Below, piece after piece: positions 1 to 12,776 of a DNA stretch of 64,000 nucleotides. This DNA comes from Sclerotinia nivalis (taxonomy: Eukaryota; Ascomycota; Leotiomycetes; Helotiales; Sclerotiniaceae): contig JAPEIS010000013.1 of assembly GCA_029531795.1 (NCBI GenBank), forward strand, positions 1,984,001 to 2,048,000, read 5' to 3'. Under the pieces are notes generated by a model, which did not search any database, was not told the origin of the DNA, and saw nothing but the letters and a program-made list of their open reading frames with translations. Position 1 is the stretch's first letter. Each line of letters begins with the position of its first letter. Position numbers and translations under genes: made by a program.

Positions 1-3000
1 TCTAACTAGCTAATCTAAGTTTACTAATATTATATATACTAAATACTTCAGCAGGGTTTATATGATTGCTGTTGTATATTGAGTTAATCCCTTGAATAGA
101 TATTTCAGTTGTCCTTTACAATACAATTAGATCCCTCGATTTCTGATCTTTTCTTCTTTGTCATTGTAATCGAGTTTTTTAGTATATTTTGTTAATATAA
201 AGTTTTTTTTTTTTTTTAAAGTTTATACAAGTTCAATCTTTCCAAACCAAAATCCAATACTTTATACAAAGAAAACTCAAAAATAAAATAAAATAAAATC
301 AAAGTAGTCTTTCAATCTATAAGTTGTATAGGGAATCGAGGATATATATCCTGATAGAACCTTGTAGATTTGAATCAAACTGCTAATTTCGTTGTTTCTT
401 TTATACTTTCTAAAAGATAAAGGATAGCTTCAGATAATAGCAATTTCGAAAGAGTCTTTTGAATGTTTCCAATTTTACAAAAGTAAAAATGAAAAAGGGA
501 TTTTCTTTTTTTATATAAATATAAGATATAGAAGTCTTTATGATTGAATCGATTATAATATATTACGAAATCGTTGTATTGAGATTTAGCTATTAGAATA
601 TATCCTAATATCGTTTGTTCAAAAGAAAGTATAATCGATTGATTATTATAAGTTATAAAAAGATTATTATAGCTTAATAATATTATGATTATTTATAATC
701 TTGATCTTGTTAATTTAATATTCGATTTAGTAATCCTTTTCAAAAAAGCAAGAGTACAAATAGGATCAGATGGAGATGGAAATATTGTTCCCTTTTTAAC
801 TACTTTATTCGTTGTTTCGTTTCCGGGGATATCTAGATACCCAGAAATCTATCGAATTCGAATTGAATTAAGGCGGGTATATAGTAAACGAGATTTAAGA
901 AGTTAAACTATAATTAACTTGTAGAATTCTTTGAATATAGATTGAGAAGATTCAATCGAATGAAAGTTTAAATATATAGCAATTTTCAGATTATCCAAGA
1001 AAATTTAAAGGTTTATAATAAATCTAATTAAGGGTAATTGAATCATTATCTGAATATCTTTTAGAATTGTAATTGTTTCAATATCGAAGATTTCAGTATT
1101 ACAATCTAATAAAAAAATCTATTAATTCATTTGCAGATTGTATTGATAAATCATTGATCTATCTTCTGTAGTATTATCTAGAGTTTCGCTTTTCGAATTA
1201 TCGAAAAAGATTTGCAAATTATTTTTTGGAATTATAGATATAAACCTTTCGAAATCTTTAGCTATTTGTTCTTTTGAATAATCGAAAGAATCATTAATCC
1301 TAGTTTTTATAATAATATATAGTTCTTTGTTTTTTTCAAAAAGGAAATACAATTGAATTAATATATTCGGCTTTTGGAAAGATTAGGATAATTCTTGAAA
1401 ACCTTAATTCGATAATTCTAATATTAGCTTTAGCTAGGATATTTTTGATTCGAATTCGAAAGAGGTGTTTAGGGTCGAACTGAGCCGTTCGGGCTGCAAA
1501 GCTTTGGGATATCAGATTGAGCTCAATTTCAAGGGGTATCAGATTTGATTCCTTATATAAAGCAGTAGAATTAGTTGTACAGAATATAGGAAAGATTGTT
1601 CGAGTATTAATTAATATAATCTTATTCAAAAGTTTCAAATATCTATCTATTTGATTCGAAATTGTAAAGTTTAAATCTCGTTTTCTAGTTCAATTAGGCC
1701 ATCAAATTTCAATTGTAAAATAGTATTTCTTCAAAATACAAATAGTAATCATTCTTTAAAACAAAATTGATAGAATACTTTAAATTGTTTTTTCAAACGA
1801 ATACAAAGTATTTGTAATTGTAAAGACTTTAATTATAAGGATTTGGATATAAGATTTGAAATTCAATTCTCTATCGAAATAGACTCTTAATTATCTCAAC
1901 GGATCTGGTTTTTTCATTATTGAAAGATTTTCTGTATAAATAATAAAGCTTTCGATATCTTTTTTGAAACCTTTAAAGAAATATATTAATTTAGACTTTT
2001 TAGAATCGAAAATGATCCTTTCAGATTTGCTCCAATCCAAAACCTTCAGTATTTCAGATCGTAATTGATCACAATTAGATTATAAACTTGAAGAAAAAGC
2101 TACTAATACAATATCGTTTGTATATCCAAATCTTCGAATAGAATTATTCAATCAAAACAAAAGGGTTATATAAAATATAAAAAGAATAAACGAAATTAGA
2201 GAGCTTTATAACAAACTACATCCAATACTAATACTGGACTCTGTTTCACTATCAAATCGAATACGAACTAATCAATTTATCGAATTAGATTATATCTATC
2301 GAATTAGATTATCAAGCTATCCTTATTCTCTAAATCGACGGATTAAACATTCTAAAAAAATAACATCAAAAACATCTTTGATATTTATAATTAATAAAAT
2401 AACTTTAGAATCTGAATTCAAGATTATTTCTATATTATATATAAAACAAATTATAAAATCTATCAATAAATATAAAAAAAATATTCCGAATTGTTACTTG
2501 ATTAATATTTTGAGGATTATAACAATTCAAGATATCTTTTTAACAATTAAATATTCGAAGCTTTTTCCTAATACCAAAAGTAGGGCTATTGATTTATAGG
2601 ATCTAGGATTTGTATAATCTGATTTATTCAGTTTTGGAATGATAGCTATAATCGCTAATCGAAAGTATTCAGAATGATAGTTTATTTCAAAGCATTTTTG
2701 AAAAAGTTATAGAATATTAAATTCAATCTATAACTATACTAATTATAATATCTTGATTGGGATTTTGTCTATATTAGGAATTGTATTACCTATATAGAGG
2801 ATAGTAGTTTAAATATCTTGAATTATAATTTTAGGGAATATAATAAAGCGAATAAAGATTGTAAAAGAATCGAAAGAGATATCATCAATTTTAGCTGTAT
2901 TTATCAATAGATTATTGATAAATAGATTTCTTTTGATTTGAATAATTGTAGCAAGAGAATAATCTAAAGGATCTACTAAAAAAGGGATTTGATATATTCC

Positions 3001-4050
3001 AGCTGATTGATATCATTTTGTCATTTTAAAGATATCCTTTATTTCCTTACCTGAATCAAGTTTAGATAATCAGAATTCCTTTTTTGCTTTTTTGACAATC
3101 TTTCGAAGATTTTGTTTTGATTCTGTAAAATTATTCGTTTGGTTTTTCTGAACAATTATTCGATAAACTTCGTTTTATTATAGTTGATCTGTATTTCGGT
3201 CGAATGATCTTTAAGCTGATTTTGTATATACTAATTGTATCGATTGAGTGATATTCAAAGCTAGATTATCAAGATCAGAAGTTGTGGATAAAGATTGGAA
3301 ATCTAAATTCGTTAAGTTTTCTATTAATAAAGTTGAAAAGAGTTTTTCATTAAATATATCAATTCGTAATCTTCGAATTGGATCTTGGAATCTTGTATTC
3401 CAATTTAAAGTTGTTAATAAGGATTTGTAATCGGAAATTGTATCAAGATAAAAAGTAAGTATTGTATTAGCTATATATAATTCTGAAAGAAATATAAAAT
3501 CGAAAACATTATCCAAATCATAAATAGCTTTATCGATTATAAAAAAAAGATTGAAAAAATAATTATCTAATTAATTTATAAAAAGCTTTATAAGATTAAA
3601 ATGTATAAAACAAAATGGATTCTATTTTATATAATGAAAATTCAAATCCTTTATAAGAAATGTAGAATTAAAAAAGGAAAAAGATAAATTAAATAAATCT
3701 TTTATTGTTTGATTTTCATTTTGATTGTTTCTAAAAGTATTATAAATATTGATAATTATAAAAATAAAACCAATTGTAAATTAAAAATATAAAAATAATA
3801 AATCCCGAAAAAAGAAAATAGATTGAAACTAATTAATTCGAATATCTATTCCTTTGTAAGTATAAAATATTACTCAAAAATAGATTTCCTAACTATCAAA
3901 TAATATAAAAGTTTTGTAGACCAAATAGAATTTAGTAATTCGGTATAAGATATTTGAGAATATATAAAGTTTTTAAATTAGAACTATATCAATATAAAAA
4001 TCGTCAACTAAAGAAAATATTAATTCGTAAAATTAACATTTTTAACTATA
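1..4050 (-). mobile_element. LINE-1 (Tad1/I-type), 3' two thirds of the outermost host element
   Basis: Minus-strand LINE matching LINE-2 (11293-17465, plus) in inverted orientation along its whole length. Base 1 corresponds to about 17363 of LINE-2, so the last ~100 bases of the 3' end lie outside the window. The match stops exactly at 4050/4055, where the copia-I LTR begins after ttaac. The missing upstream part resumes at 47200 with the same ttaac and runs on through 47587 and 54304-55028. The three pieces total about 5.16 kb, as expected for this stretch of LINE-2 once its two inserted LTRs are removed. It is the oldest unit in the window, because everything between its pieces was inserted into it. 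Confidence 0.85.
230..4050 (-). pseudogene. LINE-1 ORF2: endonuclease, reverse transcriptase, RNase H (decayed)
   Basis: Read on the minus strand this is the pol-like ORF2 of a LINE. An APE-type endonuclease lies at about 3300-4000; its motif reads KDLNFHYIK near 3620-3680 and corresponds to GDLNLHHPxW. The RT lies at about 2000-3070; the motif before the active site reads SSLISFILFIFYI (about 2165-2215, QGSPLSPILF type) and the active site reads FGYTNDIV (about 2103-2130, YADD type with Ala-Asp changed to Thr-Asn). RNase H covers about 700-1400; the 1122-1352 frame contains QIFFDNSKSE and SMIYQYNLQ. The gene is broken by dozens of stops and cannot be active. Limits come from comparison with LINE-2. 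Confidence 0.75.
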
Positions 4051-4055
4051 TTAAC
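4051..4055. repeat. TSD (ttaac) of copia-I, left copy
   Basis: Five bases before the left LTR, repeated at 47200-47204 directly after the right LTR. LINE-1 sequence continues outward on both sides, which proves that everything from 4056 to 47199 was inserted. Confidence 0.85.
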
Positions 4056-4415
4056 TGTCACGAGTAATCACATGATACCTGATTCATATGACGGGTGATC
4101 TACAATCACTCTATACTCTACAATCATTATACCCCTCATTTCACATTAGTTATCAGGCCCTTTTAGATCTTATCGATTCTTACAATCGTCAATCCTCTTC
4201 TGATATCATACAAATCGAAGCCTAGTCTAATTGATGTTTCTCGTCGGCTAGATAGTTTCCATTAAGTCTATATATACCATTCACGATCCTTAAAATCGAG
4301 GGAAGGTTATTCAATACAATTCTTATTTCAATATATATTTAACTTTATTATTTCATTATAATCATCTTTTCCTTGATCTCTTCAATGTGCTTTGTAATCG
4401 TATTATTTCGTGATA
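4056..4415 (+). repeat. Left (5') LTR of copia-I
   Basis: 360-bp LTR beginning TGTCACGAG and ending TTCGTGATA, matched end to end by an equally long copy at 46840-47199. The two differ by transitions (for example TGTCACGAG versus TATCACAAA at the start). The plus orientation follows from the downstream copia RT and RNase H at 44200-45730. Confidence 0.85.
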
Positions 4416-5651
4416 GTTATGAGTTTGGTAGTTTTTAATCTGTCCAAATTTTTATTATACGATTACTCAACCCTTAAGGGATTGCTTTTCTTCATTTTAT
4501 TCCTATCTTCATTATAAGTCCAATCATTCTATATCTCTTTCCAGTTATCTTCCAAATATAGTGAAAGATTAACCTGATTCTCTTCTTCTTATCATTCGTG
4601 TCCAATGGCCAGAGCGGTATCTCTGCTTGCAAAATAAATGTTTAATTGTTAGAATCTAGGAATTAATTAATTCAGATAATAATTCTTTTATATCTATTTC
4701 AAACAAAACCATTCTTAGCTTCGATTTGTCAAATAAATTGGTTACTTTTTAGATCGATTGGTTATCTGTTAGATTATCAGTTTTACTTTCTGTTGTTGAT
4801 TTTCAGATTAAATATGATCAAGTTAATCAAGATCGATATCGGTAGAAACTCTCGGAATATTTTACGGCAATTCAAACTCAATAAGATATAAATGGAGATA
4901 CTAATATAGGGAATTCCGGTGGAAATATATTGAGATTTATATCAATTCGATTTATTGTTTTTTTCCTTGTAATATTCTAAAATATTATAATTGAATTCAG
5001 TACTTTTCAAACGGAGTATCGATATTGTTAGTATAAGTATATTCAGAATTAAAAAGCTTTTTAAGATGTATATGAATGGATCGAATCAATTATAAATCAA
5101 GCTTATTTTATAAAGCTTTTCATTTATAATAAAGGTATTATATTTCTTTTATTTAAAATGATTATCTTATTATTCAAACGGAAACTCGCCTTTATAATAA
5201 CCATTATCAAAATGGTAGTATTATATAAATATCGATCTATATTTGTGAGAATTCCTAATAAGTTATTAAATCGCTTAATAATATTTACCGAACCAATGGT
5301 TATATGATCACGTGATATATTAATAATATGATTTCATATTATTAAATTTTATTATTATATAAAATTTCGATCATATATCATATCAGAATGATTTATAATG
5401 GAATAGAATGAAATGGAAGCATATAGAATTTTCTTATTCTCAGATTGAATACTATTGGTTATTATTTTCTTTTATTATATAAAATGATTCTATAAGATTC
5501 GATTTAAATCGATCTTATTTATAATTATAGAATAGTGTAGAATCTCATTAAAATCTATAAATACGAAGATCTTCTTCAAAGAATTCTTCGAAAAAACAAG
5601 CAGATAAAAATTCAATATTCAATATATATATAATTCTGACTTCAATATTCT
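4416..5651 (+). mobile_element. Copia-I 5' interior (leader and start of a decayed gag)
   Basis: This lies between the 5' LTR and the insertion point of gypsy-A, and continues at 42216. No reading frame longer than a few dozen codons survives and no motif is recognisable. By position it should hold the primer-binding site, leader and first part of gag. A slightly less A+T-rich patch near 4598-4640 has a weak tRNA-like look, which I rejected as a gene. The last five bases (5647-5651, attct) are the left TSD of gypsy-A. Confidence 0.6.
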
Positions 5652-6137
5652 TGTTACGCCACTATAATCCTTTATCACTAAGAAGTGATCAAGGGACTTA
5701 TAGAAAGGCTGTAATGATTTCTACTAAAGATCAAACAGGGGTTTGGTGGGAATGAAGATATAACGATTGTATTGTATGGTAATTATAGTGTTTAAACTAA
5801 TAATTGTTCTTGAGTATGAAGTTCTACAAATAAGGGAATCTATTTTGTTTATATAGACTTCCGTATTTGGGAGTTTTAGGAGCCCTTAAAGCTCCAAAGC
5901 TCCAGCAGCGCTGGGAGCCTTCGAAACTTCAATGCTCCAGGAGTACTGGAAGCCTTCGAAACTCTAATGCTTTAGGAGCGCTAAAAGCCTTCGAAACTCC
6001 AATGCTTTATTACATGATCTAATACTAATATAGCCTGTGTTTGTTTATTTCTATGATTATTTTAATCTTATACTAATTCGATCAAATCGTAATATGTACT
6101 TATACGATCAGTTATTGTGAGATCTATGATTATAATA
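5652..6137 (-). repeat. 3' LTR of gypsy-A
   Basis: 486-bp LTR of a minus-strand chromovirus, reading TGTTACGCC at its plus-strand left end and decaying to GATTATAATA on the right. It matches the split 5' LTR (34793-35201 plus 42135-42210, 485 bp) and, inverted, both LTRs of gypsy-H. It contains three copies of a 35-bp unit (about 5895-6005) and, on the minus strand, a TATA-like CTATATAAAC near 5850. Five bases outside, attct (5647-5651) equals 42211-42215, so the pair closes a 36.6-kb interval. Confidence 0.9.
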
Positions 6138-6322
6138 TTATTCTTTATTTAGGTTAAAGTTTGTTTTAAGTTTATAAAGCAAAACTGTATTCTTTGAAGA
6201 AAAGTACAAACCTATTTTTTCTCATTATATCTTCCTTCAAAATTAAGAAATCCTTGTTTTCTGTTTGAAAATGTTCCGAATAAATTCTTCTTGTTCAATT
6301 TATTAATAATTGTAGAATTGAA

Positions 6323-6839
6323 ATATCTTTTTGTTTTCATTGTTACAATGAAAAACTTTGTTATATGAAAGATATTAATAATCCTCAATGTTTTTGTTAT
6401 TTCGAATGTATTTTGGCTCGAATTTTCTATAATATCGAATTTCCTTTGAAAGAAGATTGGGATCGGAAAGTGCTTTGTATTTTGGATTGGGTTTCTTTGA
6501 ATAAACAAAAAGAGAAATTAGATTATGAAAAAGAAGAAATGTTTGCTAAAATTCTATATTTGTATAAACAAAAGAAATTCCTATACAATCGTAAAAAGCG
6601 AATAATCGATTATAGTCTTAAATATTTGAATGAATTGGATATTTTGAAAAAAAAAAAAACGATTAGCAAAAGAACAAATGGAAAAGGAAAAAACAAACGA
6701 AAATACTTCTAATCTTAACGATGCTTCGTTCGATCTTTTGGAAAGCTTCGATCCTTCGTTTTTTTCGAATCCCTTGGATCCTTTTTGGATAGATCTGAAT
6801 ATCGTTGATGGAATGCCTGTAGCTTTTTAGGACAATTGA
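6323..6839 (+). pseudogene. Antisense ORF of gypsy-A (172 codons, Cys-rich, unknown function)
   Basis: A frame on the strand opposite to pol, in the 3' end of gypsy-A. It matches the gypsy-H frame at 53106-53621 along its full length. The start codon has become ATA (6323-6325). The N-terminus has lost several Cys that gypsy-H keeps; both copies then read EFPLKEDWD, followed by a Lys/Glu-rich helical stretch with KQKKFL and YLNELD, and a tail rich in Phe, Asp and Ser. Length is 517 rather than 516 because a run of 13 A (6647-6659) replaces 12 bases in gypsy-H, giving a +1 frameshift. The end carries a TAG where gypsy-H has CAG. It overlaps the last ~125 bases of pol (stop at 6715). I know of no assigned function. 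The Cys pattern suggests metal binding, which is inference. Confidence 0.65.
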
Positions 6840-9800
6840 AATTCTTCCTAAGTTCCTATATATTTTCTGAATATAAGTAATTGAACTATTTGATTAAATA
6901 CTTTATTATATTTCTGATATATTTGTAATCTAGTATAATTTCGATATCGTATTTGGTATTCGGATTGATGAGTTCGATTATGGTTTCTAATGTGTTCGGT
7001 GCTTTTGATAGTGCTAGTTCGAATAAAGATATATAGAATACTAGATGAATATTTATAGTATTTGGTAGTTTCAATCTGAAATTGATAGATTTTACTATTT
7101 TTTCGATTTCGAATGATCTTAGTTTTTTATAATCTAGTTTATCATTTAGTTATTGTATTTGAATGTTTCTTTGAATCAAATAAACTTTATTCTTTTTTTT
7201 AAAAGTAGGTTTTATATTTTGTGATTCATTATAATATATAGTTGTTTTCAAGGTTATAAATTGTAGGTTTAATGAAAACTATTTATATAATTCTTTTATT
7301 TCCGATATATTTTTTATAGTTTCATTGGTATTTATTATTTATAGGAATGATGAATAATAAATTAATGGAGTATAATTATAATTAGTATATACTAATATTA
7401 TCTTTGTTGTTTTTGTCTTCGATGTATTATATACGAATTGAATTAAAGGTAATAATTCAATTCAATTATTTTGTTTATAATTGATATAACAATATAGATA
7501 AGCTTTTATTGTTTAATTTATATATTCTATTTGGTTATCTATTTGGGGATGAAATATAATAGATAATTTGCATTTGATTTTAAACAATATTATAAAAGTA
7601 ATCCAGAATTTGATATAAAAAGTTTATCTTTATTTGAAATTATTTCTTTTGGTATATTATGAACATTGATTATATTTTGTAGAAATATATAAGTTAGGTT
7701 ATCTGTTGTTCATTTTTTATAGAATAATATTATATAAACAAATTTTGTTAATCTATTTATTACTACTAAAATAGAATCGTATTCTTTTATTGTGATTGGA
7801 TCCTTAGATATAAATAGTTTAATTACGAAATCTTATATAATAGATTTCTATAATTGAATAAGTAAGTTAGGGGTCTTGAATTGATTATATAGAATATGCT
7901 TAATGGTTTTGTTCTATATATAGGTATCGCAATTCCCAACTATTTTCTCAATTGTAATTCTCATTTTCGGAAAATAAACTTCTTTTTTGATTCTGATAAA
8001 GGTTCTAGTTATTTTTTGATGTTTATAAATTGGAAACTTATATTGTTCTCGAATATATCCTTCGGTTAGTTTGAAAGGTATATATAATTTGTTATGAAAG
8101 TATATAAACCCTTCATCGATATTGAATTCCTTTTCCAGATTGTTTGTATTCTTAAGGATTCGTTCTGTAATAGTATTTCGTTTACATTCTGCTTTCAATT
8201 GTTCCTTGATTGTATTATAATCAATTTTAGAGAAAGCAACGAGTTATAATTTATTGTATATTAATATATTATCTTCTTTCTTTAAGATTGTATATATTTC
8301 GTATACTTTATTTTGTAAATATTCCGGTTTTCTATTGAAAGTATCGATTTTAGCATTTTCTGTTCCTTTGATATATGAAATATGAAAATTGTAGGTAATT
8401 ATAGTTTCGGATTATTTAATTTATCTTCTATTTAATTTCTTGATTATAATGAAATAAATCAAGTTCTTGTAATCAATATATATTTGTATTATATATTTCG
8501 ATCTTTTCAAATAGACTTTTTATTCCTTAAATATTTCGATTATAATTAGCAGTTCTTTATTGTAAATTTTATAATTTAATTCTATTAATAATAGTTTGTA
8601 GGAATAGTAGGTTATTGATTGCTATTTCTTGTTTATTCCAAATTGGTTTAATACAGCCTTTAAAGTATAATCTGAAGAATCGGTTTCAATTACAATCTGT
8701 AGTTCCGGATCGAATGATAAAAGTATTAGCTCTTTTATGAAGGCTTATTTGAATAATTCAAAAGCTTCTTATGTTTTTTTCGTTCATTGAAACTCTCCTT
8801 GATTCTTTTTAGTTATTTCCGACATTGGAGTTGCTATTTTCGAATAATCTTTAATGAATCTACAATAGAAATTGACGAACCCTAAAAAGGATTATACTTT
8901 TTTAACATTTGTAGATTGATTCCATTTTTGAATAATCTATAATTTGTTTGAATTCATCTTGAATCCTTTTGGAAAGATTATATAATTCAAAAACTCTGTT
9001 TCCTTAATGTAGAATATATATTTGTTAGATTTGCATTGAAGATCTGTTTTCTTCAAGTATATTAATATATTATTAACATCCTGAATATGTTGTTCTAAAG
9101 TTTTTGAATAAACCAATATATCATTCAAATAACAAATACAACAAATATTGAAATACTTTTTCAATATGTTATTTATCAAATATATATATATTACTAGTAT
9201 ATTGGTTAGCCCAAATAGTATAATCTGATATTTGTATAATCTGTATTGCATTCTGAATACTATTTTCTATTCTTCATTTTTCTTTATTTTGATTAAATAG
9301 AAACCGTTTCGTAAATCAAATTTGGAAAAGATCTTAGTTTTCTTTAATCGATCTTTCAATTTTGTAGCTAATGGAAGTGGATATCGATTTTTGATTGTTA
9401 TATTGTTGAATTTGTGATAATCTATATATAGTCTTTTAGTTTTATTCTTTTTAGATATATATAATATAGGGCTAGTTGTTTGTAAAGTGGATTCTCTGAT
9501 TCATTTTTTCTTTAAATTGTTGTCAATGTATTCTTTAAATATCTTTAAGTCTTTTTTTGATATTTGATAAATAGATTTAAATAAAGGTATCTTTTCTTCT
9601 ATTAGCATTATTTCGTAATTCTATGATTTGTATTCTGGTAAAGCTTTGTGGTCTTTTTGTTTTTCGAAAAGTTTTGTGTATTTTATATATTCCATTAGTA
9701 TATCCATTAGTGAGGGATCTTGGGTTTGGTATTTTATATCGATAAAATTGTTTGCTTTTAATTTTCTAAAGTGTATATTCAGTTTTGTATATTTATATAT

Positions 9801-10330
9801 ATCTCGATGATTGTAATTGTATTGGTCGAGTATCAAAGTTCCTCGATTCCAATTAATATTGGGATTGTATTGTATTAATTATAGTATATCCAATATGATC
9901 TGGTGATTTCTTAATGGAATTATATCAAGTTGTATAAATTTGTAATATTCATTTATTTGTATTTCTATTGATTTGGTCTTTATTTGTATTATCTTATTTT
10001 CAGTATCAATTAATTGTTTATTTATTAATTACAATATATATAAATGTTTCTTCGTTTGAAATCTTATATCAGTTTCTTGTATAGTTTCTTGTACGATAAA
10101 ATTTCCGATTGTTTTAGAGTTTATTATAGCTTTAAGTTGATGCCCATTGATTATAATCTTCAGGTTGATCTGTTTGTTGTGTCTTGTAGTGTTTAGTTGT
10201 TTATTTTGATTTGTTCGATTGATTTGGTCAATTTGGTCAATTTGATCAATTAAGCGATTTAATTGATTGGATGGAGAAACGTTCTAGTAATCTTCTTCTT
10301 TGTCATTTGTAATTATTTGACCAACTGAAA
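6715..10330 (-). pseudogene. Gypsy-A pol (PR-RT-RNase H-IN-chromodomain), decayed
   Basis: Minus-strand Ty3/gypsy polyprotein, identified by motifs and by colinearity with gypsy-H. From its 5' end: protease region about 9880-10150; RT about 8850-9480, with CYLNDILVYSKT at about 9100-9135 (YLDDILIYS type, Asp to Asn); RNase H about 8400-8850; integrase with an HHCC finger at 7914-8198 (ends GNCDTYI, a Cys lost); integrase core about 7450-7900; chromodomain about 6720-7074 (ILDYKYIRNIIKYLIK). Stop codon at 6715-6717. A tract of DQI-type codons at about 10210-10270 is shorter than in gypsy-H. Dense nonsense mutations make it inactive. Confidence 0.8.
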
Positions 10331-11178
10331 TTTCGTTATCGAGTATATTTTTCCATTTGGTAGCTAAAGGTAATCCTTGTATAACCCGGAGAAAATATTC
10401 TGTTGTTTGTAGAGGTTGTATAATTTGGGTTTGCATCAAATATTCATCCCCTATTTGTTGTATTAAATGTATTTTGTATATAAAATGATTAATATTATAA
10501 TAAGAATAAATGATTTCCTATATTTCTTTTTGTTTTAGCATTTTTATATAATGGTATAAGGTTCTTTCGATAAAGGAAGAGTTGATTGTAACTTTGTATT
10601 ATAAGATTCTGTATTTGTTGATGATTCTTGCTTTATAGATTTCTCCTTCTACAATGCTTTTCATACTTAAATTGTTGTTGTGAGTACTTTTATTGGTTCC
10701 TTCAAATTTCCAAATTCGACGATTTCATTCATCGATATACTATATAATCCAAAGTTTCCCTGAATTTGGTTTTCGATTGATCTACGAAATTGATTTTTCT
10801 TTTGAATCTTCTGATTCTTCGATTTGATTATCCTTTAGTTGTTCTCTAAAACCTAAATCCATATAACTTAGAGCGTATAATTGAAATACAAATGTTATAT
10901 TAAGTTGCTTCTTGTTTTTCCAAGGTTTCTTATTCCGATTAAAGTTTCCTTATTTTTTTTAGTGATGAATTGCAGTTCTATATTTTGATTGTTTGTATTC
11001 GAAGTATAACTTTTCATTTTTATATCTATTCATTTCCTTTTTGGATAGCTTTCCTTAGATAATAATATTCAGCTTTATTGGATCTTTATAGTTTTCATTT
11101 TTAATTTAATATTATCTTCCTTTGTTTCGTTTGTAATTCTGATCTGAATGATTTTGGAATTTTTTGTTTTGTTGGTAT
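10330..11178 (-). pseudogene. Gypsy-A gag, 3' half (decayed)
   Basis: Continuation of gypsy-A upstream of pol, aligned with gypsy-H about 48740-49640. A zinc-knuckle-like stretch lies near 10940-11020, opposite the one in gypsy-H at 48895-48950. Homology to gypsy-H runs to 11178, right up to the left LTR of gypsy-B, and restarts at 34090 on the other side of it. The 5' half of gag is therefore at 34090-34740. Confidence 0.7.
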
Positions 11179-11292
11179 TGTAAGAAAATTGGATTGCTAG
11201 GGCCATATACGTAGCTAGTTCATAGGCATTAGGTCACATGATCCTTTGTAGTTAAATATAAGGAGAAGGCTTTGCTTTCCCTTCTAGAACAA
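11179..11292 (+). repeat. Gypsy-B left LTR, first 114 bp (split by LINE-2)
   Basis: Starts TGTAAGAAAATTGG and matches the right LTR (33802-34089) until base 11292, where LINE-2 begins; the match resumes at 17483. The two pieces total 288 bp, the same as the right LTR. The insertion duplicated gtat (11175-11178 and 34090-34093). If the LTR is read one base shorter, the TSD is ggtat/agtat. Bases 11276-11292 are also the left TSD of LINE-2. Confidence 0.85.
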
Positions 11293-11689
11293 GCACAGCC
11301 AAGCCATTATCGAAGAATTGAATTTTTCGAAAAACGCGTTTATTATCGCGTTTTATTGATCAATCGATCGTTCTTATTATCTATAGGATTTAAAAACGAA
11401 ACTTTTCAGCTCTGGCAGGCGCTGTACGGATGCGTTTCCGCTATTATACTTTCCAACCCCTCGATCCTTTTTCTTTCCTAGTTTTTGGTTAATATAATCA
11501 ATGTTGTTATTAATAGAGCAAACGAAAGTTAATAGATCTTTAATCCTATTGTTCTATTATAGAATAAATACCTGAATATTGAAACAGTTCGAGTCTTTTT
11601 TGCTTGACTTCGTAAATTTCTGATTATATTTTGTATCGATATCTTTTCTATTACAAACAAACATTTCGATATATATATCAATGGATCTC

Positions 11690-12625
11690 ATCTTTTCCGA
11701 ATTAACAAGTTCTTTGTTGTTCTTTCTATTCAATCAGATTTCAAATCTATTCAACAAAAAGCAAAAACCCTTATAATTCAATATCTCAAGGATTCTATTT
11801 ATATTCAGAAAGCTACAATTCCTTTACCAATTATACAATCTATAATTTCAAAAACTAAAGACCAATCCAAAGCTCAACTCAAAACCTCGAACAAAACCGA
11901 TATTTGTTTCTTTGTTTGTATCAAACTCGATTATCTAATCCGAAAAGCTGATTCTTTTGTTGTTTTTAATATATTGAAAAAACAATTAGGAAATAATACG
12001 AAATTTCTAAAAGAAATTCAATTAATAAATACTATATTTACACTATATATAAATTCTTTAGAGAACTTAACAGCTTTGGAAAACCTTTCAAATATAATCG
12101 AAAAAGTATTCGAAATCTACAAAATCGAACAACAACAATTATGGATTACTTATCGATTGAACTACATTCTACGAATTATTACAATTCTAGAAGATTCACA
12201 ATAATTAATCATCGTTCCAATCGAATCGGAAACTATACTCGATGCTATCAACAATAATATAGAACAACAAATGATTTAAACAATTGAATCCATACAAAAT
12301 AAAGAATCCAATTTATATTATTCTACTTAGTTTTTGAACTTCTTAGCTTTGCAATATATAATTCTTCTTAAGAACCTTCAAATCCTAAGAATTACAATTA
12401 ATACCTTTCGAATCGTTTTCAAATTCAAAATAATCCAATACACTTGATACTTTCAATAGCACAATACCCGAACTTGCTCTTGTTCTAAAAAGTACCGAAT
12501 CTGCGATATAACCGAACATACAGAAAAAAACCATTCTACCAGATACGATACAATTTATGATTGTCTAATAAGATATCTATATTGCGAGGGATTTCATCTA
12601 ATAAATGATTCTAAATGCCCTTTTC
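11690..12625 (+). pseudogene. LINE-2 ORF1, gag-like protein with CCHC knuckles (decayed)
   Basis: The conserved core reads RKADSFVVFNILKKQLG (about 11938-11988), then ENLTALENLSNIIEKVFEIY (about 12060-12120). The frame 11974-12204 is its longest open part. The C-terminal part (12460-12625) keeps zinc-knuckle spacing, with CSCSKKYRICDITEHTE, then YDCLIRYLYCEGFHLINDSK and a final Cys; several Cys have become Tyr, as expected from G-to-A change. ORF1 proteins of this kind bind element RNA. The same core occurs on the minus strand at 54714-55028 (LINE-1). A solo LTR (12631-12776) lies just after the knuckles and interrupts the ORF1 3' end, which resumes at 12777. Confidence 0.7.
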
Positions 12626-12630
12626 GTTTT
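12626..12630. repeat. TSD (gtttt) of solo LTR-J, left copy
   Basis: Repeated at 12777-12781. LINE-1 shows the uninterrupted site with a single gtttt at about 47503-47513 (complementary strand). Confidence 0.8.
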
Positions 12631-12776
12631 TGTCGGAACATGGTCACGTGTTGTTACCCCACCTTGATATATAACCTCTCCGTACGGAGAGAACCTTAGA
12701 AGAAAAACAACTCATTATACAATACAATATTATTCATCTAATTTGAATACCGTTGTTATCCCCTGTCTTCCCAACA
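12631..12776. repeat. Solo LTR-J, 146 bp
   Basis: A 146-bp insertion absent from LINE-1 at the same place. It begins TGTCGGAACATGG and ends CTTCCCAACA (TG...CA), with a gtttt TSD on each side. It contains the 16-base perfect palindrome CTCTCCGTACGGAGAG at about 12676-12691 and a TATATAA-like box just before it. Its G+C content is clearly above its surroundings. No internal retroelement sequence accompanies it, so it is best read as the product of LTR-LTR recombination. Size and termini suggest a small copia-type LTR; that assignment is inference. Confidence 0.75.

Noticed and set aside
685..906. 73-codon plus-strand frame, also found at 16403-16663 on the minus strand of LINE-2
   Set aside because: Both copies lie antisense to the LINE RNase H domain. 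Their similarity follows from LINE homology, and the sense frame explains the sequence.
1336..1638. 100-codon minus-strand frame in LINE-1
   Set aside because: It is a fragment of ORF2 between RT and RNase H, already covered, not a separate gene.
4598..4680. tRNA-like patch with TGGCCAGAGCGGT (A-box-like) and GTTAGAATC (B-box-like, one mismatch)
   Set aside because: The anticodon arm and acceptor stem do not pair, and the distance and flanks do not fit a cloverleaf. At most a decayed tRNA fragment in the copia-I leader.
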